Of a stretch of 64,000 nt of DNA, positions 15,633-23,508 are shown in pieces. Position 1 is the stretch's first letter. The number at the start of each line of letters is the position of its first letter. A program made the position numbers and the translations under genes. Below the pieces are notes generated by a model. It searched no databases. It saw only the letters and a program-made list of their open reading frames with translations, and was not told the origin of the DNA. This stretch comes from Paraburkholderia sartisoli (GTDB taxonomy: Bacteria; Pseudomonadota; Gammaproteobacteria; Burkholderiales; Burkholderiaceae), in the NCBI RefSeq assembly GCF_900107685.1, contig NZ_FNRQ01000007.1:186001-250000 (forward strand), written 5' to 3'.

Positions 15633-17357
15633 ATGAAAACATCATCGGTTCCGGTCGCGCGGCTCGCGACGCTCGCGCTGGCCGCCGTCGCCGCCATCGG
15701 TCTGCGGCCCGAGCCGGTCGCCGCGGCCGCCGGCTATCCGGCCGTCACGTATGAGCGGTTGACCGCGGCGCAAAGCGATCCCGGCTGGCTCACCTACTAC
15801 CGGACGTACAACGGTCAGGCGCACTCGCCGCTCAAGCAGATCGACACGTCGAACGTCAAGAATCTCAAGCAGACCTGGAGCTACAAGTTTCCCGCCGATC
15901 TTCAGCAGGGCTTCGAGGCGACACCGATCGTCAACGGCAACTATCTCTTCGTGACCACGCCGAAGGACAACGTGTACGCATTCGATGCGACGTCCGGCAA
16001 GCAGCTCTGGAAGTACGAACCGAAGCTGGGTGACGAATCGTTCAAGACAGCGTGTTGCGACGTGGTCAACCGCGGTGTCGCGCTGTATGGGAAGAACGTG
16101 TATGTCGCCATGCTGAGCGGCGAAGTCGCCGCGCTCGACGCGCAAACGGGTGCGCTGGTGTGGAAGCAGCAGATGTTCGAACCGGGTCTGGGCTATGCGT
16201 TCTCACTGGCGCCGCTCGCACTCGACGGCGCAATCGTGGTCGGCAGTTCCGGCGGTGAATATGGCGCGCGCGGCTTCATCGCCGCGCTCGATCCCACGGA
16301 TGGCAAACAGCTGTGGAAACGCTACACCATCCCCGGTGCGAAGGAGAAGAACGGCAACACATGGCCCGACGGCATGCAGGAACATGGTGGCGCACCGGCA
16401 TGGTTGACGGGCACCTACGACGCCGCGTCGAAGACGCTTTATTGGGGCGTCGGCAATCCGGGCCCGTGGCTCGCGGATCTGCGCCCCGGCGACAATCTCT
16501 ATTCCGATTCGCTGCTCGCGCTCGACCCGAAGACAGGCGACCTCAAATGGCACTATCAGTACACGCGCCACGACACCTGGGACTATGACGGCGTGAACAC
16601 ACCGGTGCTCGCGAACATCAAGTACGAGGGCAAAGACTACGACGCCATCATTCATGCCGATCGCAACGGCTACTTTCATGCGATCGACAGAACCACGGGC
16701 AAGCTGATCTATGCGCGGCCTTTCGTGAAGGCAACGTCGGTGACCGGCTATTCCGCCGACGGCGCGCCAATCCAGGATGCAGCGAAGTACCCGAAGACGG
16801 GCACAACGATCGACACCTGCCCCAGCTTCCTCGGCGGCAAGAACTGGTGGTCGGTCTCCTACGATCCGGACAGGCACCTCGCGTTCGTTCCCGCGCTGCA
16901 TGCCTGCATGTCGCTCTCCGGCAAATCGGTGAACTACATGGAGGGCTTGCCTTATCTGGGCGAGGGTTTCGAGATCAAGCCTGAACCTGGCAGCAAGGGC
17001 TACGGCGAACTGCAGGCCATCGATGTCAATACCGGCAAGAAGGTCTGGAGCCACTGGACCAAAATGCCATGGAACGGCGGCGTTGCGACGACGGCGGGCG
17101 GCATTGCCTTCAGCGGTTCGCTCGACGGTCATCTCTATGCATTCGACGAAGCGACCGGCAAGGTGTTGTGGCAAAGCCCGAAACTGGCGAGCGGCATCAT
17201 TGCGCAGCCTTCGGTGTTCGAAGTCGACGGCAAGGAGTTCGTCGCAGTGCTGGCCGGATATGGCGGCGCGAATCCGATCTGGGGTGGCCCGATGGCGAAG
17301 TCCGCGGAGAAGGTACCGCGCGGCGGCACGCTGTATGTCTTCGCGCTGAAAGGCTAA
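15633..17357 (+). CDS. PQQ-dependent alcohol dehydrogenase, lanthanide (DYD) type
   Basis: 574 residues, preceded by AACAGGAGACAAC. A signal peptide of about 32 residues ends at PVAAAA. The mature protein is an eight-bladed propeller of the methanol/ethanol dehydrogenase family that oxidises primary alcohols in the periplasm. It shows the vicinal cysteine pair C141-C142 over PQQ, the metal ligands E209 (GGEYGARG) and N275 (VGNPGPW), and the catalytic D317. The residue two positions on is D319 (WDYDGVN), the extra aspartate that marks lanthanide-dependent XoxF/PedH-type enzymes; calcium enzymes have Ala or Ser there. Its own sigma54 promoter precedes it. A binding-protein/cytochrome fusion gene follows 73 bases downstream and probably accepts its electrons. 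Confidence 0.94.
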   Translation: MKTSSVPVARLATLALAAVAAIGLRPEPVAAAAGYPAVTYERLTAAQSDPGWLTYYRTYNGQAHSPLKQIDTSNVKNLKQTWSYKFPADLQQGFEATPIVNGNYLFVTTPKDNVYAFDATSGKQLWKYEPKLGDESFKTACCDVVNRGVALYGKNVYVAMLSGEVAALDAQTGALVWKQQMFEPGLGYAFSLAPLALDGAIVVGSSGGEYGARGFIAALDPTDGKQLWKRYTIPGAKEKNGNTWPDGMQEHGGAPAWLTGTYDAASKTLYWGVGNPGPWLADLRPGDNLYSDSLLALDPKTGDLKWHYQYTRHDTWDYDGVNTPVLANIKYEGKDYDAIIHADRNGYFHAIDRTTGKLIYARPFVKATSVTGYSADGAPIQDAAKYPKTGTTIDTCPSFLGGKNWWSVSYDPDRHLAFVPALHACMSLSGKSVNYMEGLPYLGEGFEIKPEPGSKGYGELQAIDVNTGKKVWSHWTKMPWNGGVATTAGGIAFSGSLDGHLYAFDEATGKVLWQSPKLASGIIAQPSVFEVDGKEFVAVLAGYGGANPIWGGPMAKSAEKVPRGGTLYVFALKG

Positions 17358-17374
17358 TCACCTCATCTATCGAC

Positions 17375-17405
17375 GGTCACGCGCGGGCTTTACGCCGCGG
17401 TGACC
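17375..17405 (+). other. Intergenic hairpin between dehydrogenase and cytochrome genes
   Basis: GGTCAC...CCGCGG-TGACC can form a GC-rich imperfect stem without a T-tract. It may protect the upstream message or partly attenuate read-through to the cytochrome gene. Confidence 0.45.
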
Positions 17406-17430
17406 GCCCTTATGCTACGGAAGCACCATC

Positions 17431-18669
17431 ATGACCTTGCACCTCCATTCCTTGCCGGCCGCAGCGCTGCTCGTTACGTGCGCCGCATTCATGCCTTTCG
17501 ACGCGATTGCCGGCGTGCGTGTCTGCACTTTTCCGGGCAGTCCGTCGACGGCACTCGACCAGAAAGTCGCATCAGAAACATTCAGGACCGCGGGCATCGC
17601 CGCGACGATCGTCACGCACGGCATAGCCAATGGCGATGACGATGGCGTCTCGCTGAAGGAACTCGACAAAACGCTCGGCCATCAGTGCGACGTGATCGCG
17701 GGCTTTCCACGTTCGCCAGTCGCCGACGCCACGGGCGGCAAGATGCTGTTCTCCCGCGGCTATCTTCGCTCGGGTTATGTGAGCATCGAATCCGCGAATG
17801 TGAAGACAACGGGTGTCGCCCAGAACACTGTCGCGGCCATGTATGCGAGCCCCGCGCAACTCATCGCGGTTCAGCAGACCGGCGTGCGGCTCGACCTGGA
17901 AAACACCTCTGCACTGAGCGTCGAGGCGGTAGCGGCGGGCCGTGCCCGGCGGGCGATCGTCTGGTATCCGGCCGTCGTCGCGTATGGCCGTGCGCATCCG
18001 GAACAGCGCTTCACGGTGTCGTCGACGGCTTCGCCGTATGCGGACTGGCATCTGGTGTTCGCGTTCGCATCGAGCGGCGCCACGCTGCAAAAAAGCGTCG
18101 ACGCCGCGCTCGACAAGATGACCGCCGACGGCAGGCTCGCGGCCTTGACCCATGAGTGGGCGCTGCCCGCCAGTCAATCGGCTGCTGAATCCGCGCACGC
18201 GCCGAAGGTTTCATATCTCGAACGTGCCACCGTCCCCCACGCGCAGCAAGGTGGGATCCGGCTGGCGGTGGCAGGCACGTCGACACAAGGGCGCTTCATC
18301 AAGGTGTCCGATGCCGCCTCGACCGATGTTCCGTCCTTCGACCGCATGCAGGCGAATCACGGCAAGGCGCTGTACGCCAGTTCGTGCGCGAAGTGTCATG
18401 GCGGGGCGTTGCAGGGCGTCACCGGACCGGCCTTGCGCGGTCCCGCATTCGCGCCGATATCGAATGCCCATTTGACGGTCGGCGGCATCTTCGGATACAT
18501 GGCGACCAATATGCCAGCCGATCGCCCCGGCAAGCTGAAGGATCAGGACTATGCGGACATCATGGCCTTCCTGCTGTTTTCGAACGGCTATACGCCGGGC
18601 TCCACGAAGCTGACGGCCGATAACGCACGCACTTCGGCGACGAAGCTCATCGCGGGTCCCGCGCATTGA
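17431..18669 (+). CDS. XoxJ-like periplasmic binding domain fused to cytochrome c (XoxG-like)
   Basis: 412 residues with a signal peptide of about 27 residues (FDAIAG). Residues ~28-245 resemble a family-3 periplasmic solute-binding protein, the fold of XoxJ/MoxJ proteins that accompany methanol dehydrogenases: GVRVCTFPGSPS opening, GHQCDVIAGFPRS and a late ALTHEWALP. After a linker, a class I cytochrome c domain has the haem motif C319-A-K-C322-H323 and a later methionine in YMATNMPADRPG as probable axial ligand. In methylotrophs these functions are usually two genes, xoxG and xoxJ. Position directly after the DYD dehydrogenase supports a role as its electron acceptor and partner. SBP assignment is by pattern and less certain than the cytochrome. 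Confidence 0.85.
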   Translation: MTLHLHSLPAAALLVTCAAFMPFDAIAGVRVCTFPGSPSTALDQKVASETFRTAGIAATIVTHGIANGDDDGVSLKELDKTLGHQCDVIAGFPRSPVADATGGKMLFSRGYLRSGYVSIESANVKTTGVAQNTVAAMYASPAQLIAVQQTGVRLDLENTSALSVEAVAAGRARRAIVWYPAVVAYGRAHPEQRFTVSSTASPYADWHLVFAFASSGATLQKSVDAALDKMTADGRLAALTHEWALPASQSAAESAHAPKVSYLERATVPHAQQGGIRLAVAGTSTQGRFIKVSDAASTDVPSFDRMQANHGKALYASSCAKCHGGALQGVTGPALRGPAFAPISNAHLTVGGIFGYMATNMPADRPGKLKDQDYADIMAFLLFSNGYTPGSTKLTADNARTSATKLIAGPAH

Positions 18670-19079
18670 GCCCGGTGCGCGGCAAGCGGGAAAACCTTCG
18701 GTGAGTTCGGGGCCGAACCGCCGTTTTCGTCGGCGCGACGCCGTGGCGAAGCCGACTCTTTTACCGCACGTGCGCACCCTCGCTACCAGACGGTCCGCTC
18801 TGACGATTGCGTCTTGTGCCGTGCCGACGAGGCGGAGCGGGCGGACGCGACGCGCACGCTGCCACCATGAATTGGGGTGTATATGACCGCGGCTACCAAC
18901 CGGGCACTCCGCCAGCTCCGCCCATGCATGCGCTTTTAATCGGGATGAAGACCTGCTCTCCGGTCCTCACCTCTGTGTTCATCTAGACACCAGTGGAGGG
19001 CGTCTACGACGTATTCACCGACGCCCGGCCCTGACCCGAAAGTCAATGCCATAAATCATGCCATGCGATTTCCGCTGGA
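18670..19079. other. Intergenic region with no feature seen
   Basis: 410 bases between the cytochrome gene and the end of higA. Short frames only; no recognisable protein, RNA gene or clear terminator. Confidence 0.5.
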
Positions 19080-19400
19080 TCAGGCCGTCGCTTCTGCTGG
19101 TGCCCGCTTGATCGCCTTCGGTGCATGCTTGCGCGCCTGCCACAGATCGTAGTCGAGCTGCATGCCAAGCCACAAATCGGCGCGGCCTCCTCGTTCCACA
19201 CCGAGCCATTGCTCGATACGTAGCGCCATTTCGGGAGTGATCCCACCGCGCTCGTTGAGCAGACGGGACAAGGTCACACGGGACACGCCGAGTTGCTCAG
19301 CGGCATCCGTTACCGTCAGGTTCAGTGCAGGTAGCACGTCTTCCCGAAGGATCGCAGCAGGGTGCGGCGGATTGAACATGCTGGAACTAGCTTTCGACAT
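19080..19400 (-). CDS. higA: HigA-type antitoxin
   Basis: 106 residues from the ATG preceded by GGAG nine bases upstream; an ATG five codons earlier is possible. It contains an XRE-type helix-turn-helix (VTDAAEQLGVSRVTLSRLLNERGGITPEMALRI spans residues ~30-62). The opening PPHPAAILREDVLPALNLT is the standard HigA N-terminus, followed by the WLGMQLDYDLWQAR dimerisation helix. It would neutralise HigB and repress the operon. The stretch is lower in GC than the chromosome around it, which fits acquisition. Order is toxin first, typical of higBA, with about 110 bases between the genes, which is wider than usual. Confidence 0.9.
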   Translation of the reverse strand: MSKASSSMFNPPHPAAILREDVLPALNLTVTDAAEQLGVSRVTLSRLLNERGGITPEMALRIEQWLGVERGGRADLWLGMQLDYDLWQARKHAPKAIKRAPAEATA

Positions 19401-19511
19401 TGTGGAAATCTCCATACACCCGATATTTCCGGGTCAGTGTTGCGTGGAGGTGCTATGCCAACACGGGGTCATACGTGCCAAGCGGCACCTCAAAACATCC
19501 GGTAACTGCCT

Positions 19512-19790
19512 CTAGTGGTAGTCCCGGTAATCTACGAGGACGGCATCTCCTCCTTCAAATGTAAACGTCAACCTCCAGTTACCGTTCACAGTCAATGACC
19601 ACATGCCGGCCTCATCACCCTTGAGGGGATGCAATCCCCAGCCAGGCAGGTTCATGTCATGTTGCGACTTGGCCCTGTTTAAAGCTGTCAACTGGCGCAT
19701 CAGCCGCGCCTTGTGTGCTGCCTGAACCCCTGCTGCCGAGCCGGTTTCAAACAGGCGCTGCACACCTTTGTGCCTGAAAGACTTAATCAT
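19512..19790 (-). CDS. higB: HigB-type mRNA interferase toxin
   Basis: 92 residues of the RelE/HigB fold: IKSFRHKGVQRLFETGSAAG at the start, LNRAKSQHDMNLPGWGLHPLKGDEAGMWSL in the middle (residues ~38-67), and a C-terminal NGNWRLTFTFEGGDAVLVDYRDYH strand pair with the conserved arginine. Such proteins cleave ribosome-bound mRNA. Start codon has AGAGC upstream. A palindromic TGTATTAATACA lies 38 bases upstream and probably binds the HigA-HigB complex. Confidence 0.92.
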   Translation of the reverse strand: MIKSFRHKGVQRLFETGSAAGVQAAHKARLMRQLTALNRAKSQHDMNLPGWGLHPLKGDEAGMWSLTVNGNWRLTFTFEGGDAVLVDYRDYH

Positions 19791-19827
19791 GGTGTGCTCT
19801 TTAAATTACCACGAAACAAGTGTACCG

Positions 19828-19839
19828 TGTATTAATACA
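19828..19839. promoter_or_regulatory. Palindromic candidate operator of higBA
   Basis: TGTATTAATACA is a perfect 12-bp palindrome in an AT-rich promoter-like stretch just upstream of higB. HigA repressors bind palindromes overlapping their promoter. Confidence 0.55.
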
Positions 19840-20090
19840 TTTTACAAGTTGAATGGAGTTGATGCCGTTTGCTATGCCGCTCCACAACGTCAGCGACATC
19901 CCCGCCACATGCAAGTTATCCCCAGTTTTTGTTCACAAGCCTGTGGACAACCTGGGCATCACCGGAGCAAGTCATTGAACTGACTGGCAATATCATGTGT
20001 GCTGCAAGACGGCAGACATCAGGCATCTGACGCCTTCCATTCCCGGCCGAAGCACGTAGTCCGCTTTTCCACCCCGACAGCACCAACCAG
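19840..20090. other. Intergenic region, nothing identified
   Basis: About 250 bases between the higBA promoter and the end of the yfa-type operon; no gene or strong terminator seen. Confidence 0.4.
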
Positions 20091-20897
20091 CTAAGGCATC
20101 GAAAACGTCTTCACGAGCGTCAGCTCTCCCGCCTTGCGCATCGGCACTCGAACCGTCTCGCTCTTCTCGTTCGGCGTGTTCTCATCGGTGATGATCGAGA
20201 CCTGCGCGACGGTCATGTCGCCCGCACGGTTCCCGCTGCCGTAATAGTTCACATACACGAGATAGGTGCCGGGAAGCGGCGCGGCGGATGAATAGATCTC
20301 CGGCCCATAACCGGTCGTGACGTCGACGTCGAGCGCCCCTCCGTTCGGCGCGACGCGGTCGCCATAAAACGTGTGCGCGCCGTCCGGCGAAACGACGTGC
20401 AGGTCGAGATCCGTGCCGTCCGTGTCCCATGCCAGCACGATGCGCAAACGGGGACGCGTCTTGCCGCTATACGCGTCGTAGAACTGGACACGCCTGCGGG
20501 TCCCGTCGGCCGTGCGCACCTCGACGCTGTTGCTGCCCCCGGCGAACGCATACGGCCGCGAAAAGCCGCCGTCGGCCTCGACGCGTTGCGGCAACGGCGT
20601 CCCGTTCACGACCATGGTCGCGACCGATGTCCTGTCCTTCGATGTCGCCTTCGGCGCGCTCTTGATGTGTCCCGCGATCATCGCATTGACCGACTGCCCT
20701 TCAGGCGTCGCCACCGATACCGCCGGATAGTGAACGTCCTGCGTGTAACGCGCGGTGTCGCCGCTGGTGTCGCGCCAGCCGTTCAACGGCGCGGTCATGT
20801 CGATATCGGTTGCGCGTGCGGCGCATGCGCACAGAAGAAGAATCGCCGCCGCGCTCCAGTGCATCATCCTGGGTTTCATGGTCGCCGTTGCATCCAC
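20091..20897 (-). CDS. yfaP: YfaP-like DUF2135 protein (second copy)
   Basis: 268 residues from a GTG two bases after the upstream stop; an ATG six codons in (MKPRMMHWS) is an alternative. A signal peptide ends near CACAARATD. The C-terminal half carries the DUF2135 domain: LRIVLAWDTDGTDLDLHVVSPDGAHTFYG (about 150-180) and YGPEIYSSAAPLPGTYLVYVNYYG. This domain is also found in YfaP of E. coli. It is a paralogue of the gene just upstream and shares with it the same domain order. Sixth and last gene of the macroglobulin operon. Such proteins probably bind in the periplasm; function is not established. Confidence 0.85.
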   Translation of the reverse strand: MDATATMKPRMMHWSAAAILLLCACAARATDIDMTAPLNGWRDTSGDTARYTQDVHYPAVSVATPEGQSVNAMIAGHIKSAPKATSKDRTSVATMVVNGTPLPQRVEADGGFSRPYAFAGGSNSVEVRTADGTRRRVQFYDAYSGKTRPRLRIVLAWDTDGTDLDLHVVSPDGAHTFYGDRVAPNGGALDVDVTTGYGPEIYSSAAPLPGTYLVYVNYYGSGNRAGDMTVAQVSIITDENTPNEKSETVRVPMRKAGELTLVKTFSMP

Positions 20898-20899
20898 GT

Positions 20900-21754
20900 T
20901 TAGAGTCGCTCGCTCTTGATGAGCATCAGGTCGCCGATCTTGCGCAACGGCACCGTCATCGTTTCGCGCTTTTCGGCCGGCGTATTCTCGTTGAACACCA
21001 GGATCAGTTGCGCTGTGATGACCTCGCGCTCATGCGCCTTCGCGTCGAAGTTATAGCCGGTCGAATCGAAGTTACCCCAGTAGTTCAGAAAAAACAGCCA
21101 CGTGCCATGCTCCGGCGCCGCGGACGAAAATATACCCGGTCCGGCGCCATCGACAGAGTCGACATCGAAACCGCTGCCATCCTCAAGCGTCGGATTCGCC
21201 CAGAATGCGTGCAGGCCATCGGGCGTGATGACGTGAAGATCAACCTGCGCCTTCGGATCATTCCACGTCACGATCGCACGCAGTTTCGCCTGCGGCCTGC
21301 TGCGATCCGCTTCGAAAAACTGCATGCGCTGACGATGCTGGCCATCTGGCGACACAATCTCGATGCTGTTCGACCCCGCACCGAATGCCCACGGACGCGC
21401 GAACGCACCTTCGTCGTCGGTATAGAGCGGCGTGGCGTTGCCGTTGACGACGAGCGTCGGTGGCTTGCGGCCGGATCTGTCGACATGCTTGAGGCGCCCC
21501 TCGATCAGCGTGCGAAAACGTTGCGCCCCGCGATCGACCGGCGGTCGCGGATAAGCCGCGACGAAGCGCTCGCCCTCGTTCGTCAGTCCGCTGTGCCGCC
21601 AGCCGTTAAATGCGCCCGTCATTTCGGCGAGCGCATCGTCGCGATCCGCGGCAAACGTGGCGGCGGACATCGCGCCCGCGACGGCTATGACAACCGCCGG
21701 ATAGAGGCCCGCACGGCGGCACCCGGTGCGCCGGCGGCATGTGTCGTGTTTCAT
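20900..21754 (-). CDS. yfaP: YfaP-like DUF2135 protein (first copy)
   Basis: 284 residues; the ATG overlaps the DUF2300 gene stop by four bases. The N-terminal signal peptide ends near SAATFAAD. The N-terminal half shares the NGWRHSG and VVNGNATPLYTD-type immunoglobulin-like segment with the copy downstream, and the C-terminal half has the DUF2135 core KAQVDLHVITPDGLHAFWANP and the GPGIFSSAAPEHGTWLFFLNYWG block. The two copies differ enough to be old duplicates rather than a recent one. Periplasmic location inferred. Confidence 0.85.
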   Translation of the reverse strand: MKHDTCRRRTGCRRAGLYPAVVIAVAGAMSAATFAADRDDALAEMTGAFNGWRHSGLTNEGERFVAAYPRPPVDRGAQRFRTLIEGRLKHVDRSGRKPPTLVVNGNATPLYTDDEGAFARPWAFGAGSNSIEIVSPDGQHRQRMQFFEADRSRPQAKLRAIVTWNDPKAQVDLHVITPDGLHAFWANPTLEDGSGFDVDSVDGAGPGIFSSAAPEHGTWLFFLNYWGNFDSTGYNFDAKAHEREVITAQLILVFNENTPAEKRETMTVPLRKIGDLMLIKSERL

Positions 21755-23508
21755 TGACTGGTCCCGTCAGAGCGGATTAAAGCGCGCGCGGTGCGTTCGA
21801 CGAACGCCTCGTCCTGCCCACGCGGATGATGCTGGAATGCAAGGTGCACGTACTCATGCGCGAGCGCGACGCGATCGTCCTCAGTCTGCAAACGATGGAT
21901 ATACAGCCGGTTTCGCTGCGCGTCGGCGTAGGGACGGCCTTCACGCACCGCGCAGACGGCGGGCAGATCCGGCGTTTCATAACCCGGTTCCGTATCGAGA
22001 CGACGCGCCCACCGCTTCGCGTTACGCTCGAGCCACGCGTGCGCGCCGGCAACCGTCTGGCAATCGTCAGACAGTGGACTCTGGAACGACGTCAGCGTCG
22101 CCTGAGGCCACGTCCTTGCGAGAATCGCGTCGAACGCGAGGCCGCGCTGCGCGGCCGCTTTCGCTTCGAGCCAGCTCATCTGTCCAGGCGCCGCCCGGTC
22201 GTGGTGATACTGAACCGCGACGCCCGTCAGCACGAGCCCATCGGTCAAATCAGCCGCATGCCGCGCAGGCACACGTGCGGCATGCGACAACACGCGCTGT
22301 GTACGGCTGCTGTCGTCGATGCGAAAGCACCCGCGATCGCGTCGCGCCTGTTGCACGAGATAGCTTCGCGCGGCGACGGCCAGCGCTTTCGCCGCTTCCG
22401 GTTCATCCGTATCGCCTTCGCGCTCGACCACGCGCGCGACATAGTCGTTCAACCCAAAACGCCCGATGATGTGCGGCACGCCGTCCGCATCGTTGTCGAG
22501 CATCAGTTCATCGCTGCTCTCGATGCGCAGCCAGTTGCCGTTTGCAAACCCGACGCGATACGCGCCATCGAGCGGCCCGGGCTGCGTGACCTTCGCGCGC
22601 CCCTTCGATTCGCCGAGCACCTCGCGGATCGGGTATCGCACGAAGAAATCGACCACGACGCACGCCGAGTCATCGGGGACGCTCACCTGCGACAGCAACG
22701 GGCCCACCGCTGGCGCTGCCGCGGCCAGCACCCGCGCGCTGCCACCGGGGCCACCCAGCCACACCGGCGTTCCATCCGCGAGCCAGCCCGCCGCGCCGCC
22801 GATCGATGCGCCGGGCCGCGCCGGATCGGGCATCGTCCACGTTTTCGCGCGCAGCACGCTTCCGTATAGCGAGACCGTCCCTTCGCCGCGTCCGCTCGTC
22901 AGCACCGATACCAGCGTGTTGGCCGCATCCGCGCGGGGACGCGCCGGCATCGACTGCAACGCCGTCAGCAGATCGATGACGCTCACGCGCTGTTCGGGCT
23001 TCATCGAACGCAGGTCGCGCAGCCACGTGGGCGCATGCGCCGCGCTCCAGTATTCTCGCCAGCCGGCCGGATCGAGATGCAGTCGCGCAGGCGCGAAGTA
23101 AAGGCCGCACGATTGCACGAGCGCATGTTCGCGGTCGATCCGTCCGCCTGTCATGCAGCAATACACCTCTTCGGGATCGCCGCCGGTGCATGTGTAATCC
23201 GGTGACGCAATGCCTTTGTCGACCAGGTAGCCATAGACGAAGAGCTTCCACACGCTGCCAAGCGGGGTTTCAAGCGTCGGCGGCAACGTATCCGCCGATT
23301 GCATGGACAGCGGCGCGCCAGACGCCGCACCTGAATCGAACTGCCACGACGCCGCGCGGCCGTCATGTAGCCACGCAAAGCGCAACATCCGGGGCGACGA
23401 TGAATGCGAAGGCGTGGCCGCGAGCGAGCCCGTCGCGCCAACCCCGAAGAGGGTCAGCACGATCACGGACATCACGCGCAGCATCCGCATCATCGACATT
23501 TCGTTCAC
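21751..23508 (-). CDS. yfaQ: YfaQ-like DUF2300 protein with PBP-like, SpoIID-like and HExxH motifs
   Basis: 585 residues; starts by a 4-base overlap with the macroglobulin gene. After a signal sequence (~30 residues), the N-terminal domain contains a set resembling penicillin-binding proteins: S85-V-W-K88 (SxxK), S133-C-G and K221-T-W-T (KTxT). Residues ~350-385 (NDYVARVVEREG, then EAAKALAVAARSYLV) resemble the SpoIID peptidoglycan-lytic family. The C-terminus has HEYVH at about 550-554 followed by DEAFVE, a zinc metallopeptidase-like HExxH. Family DUF2300 accompanies yfaS-type macroglobulins; the enzymatic readings are my motif inferences. Confidence 0.85.
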   Translation of the reverse strand: MNEMSMMRMLRVMSVIVLTLFGVGATGSLAATPSHSSSPRMLRFAWLHDGRAASWQFDSGAASGAPLSMQSADTLPPTLETPLGSVWKLFVYGYLVDKGIASPDYTCTGGDPEEVYCCMTGGRIDREHALVQSCGLYFAPARLHLDPAGWREYWSAAHAPTWLRDLRSMKPEQRVSVIDLLTALQSMPARPRADAANTLVSVLTSGRGEGTVSLYGSVLRAKTWTMPDPARPGASIGGAAGWLADGTPVWLGGPGGSARVLAAAAPAVGPLLSQVSVPDDSACVVVDFFVRYPIREVLGESKGRAKVTQPGPLDGAYRVGFANGNWLRIESSDELMLDNDADGVPHIIGRFGLNDYVARVVEREGDTDEPEAAKALAVAARSYLVQQARRDRGCFRIDDSSRTQRVLSHAARVPARHAADLTDGLVLTGVAVQYHHDRAAPGQMSWLEAKAAAQRGLAFDAILARTWPQATLTSFQSPLSDDCQTVAGAHAWLERNAKRWARRLDTEPGYETPDLPAVCAVREGRPYADAQRNRLYIHRLQTEDDRVALAHEYVHLAFQHHPRGQDEAFVERTARALIRSDGTSQ

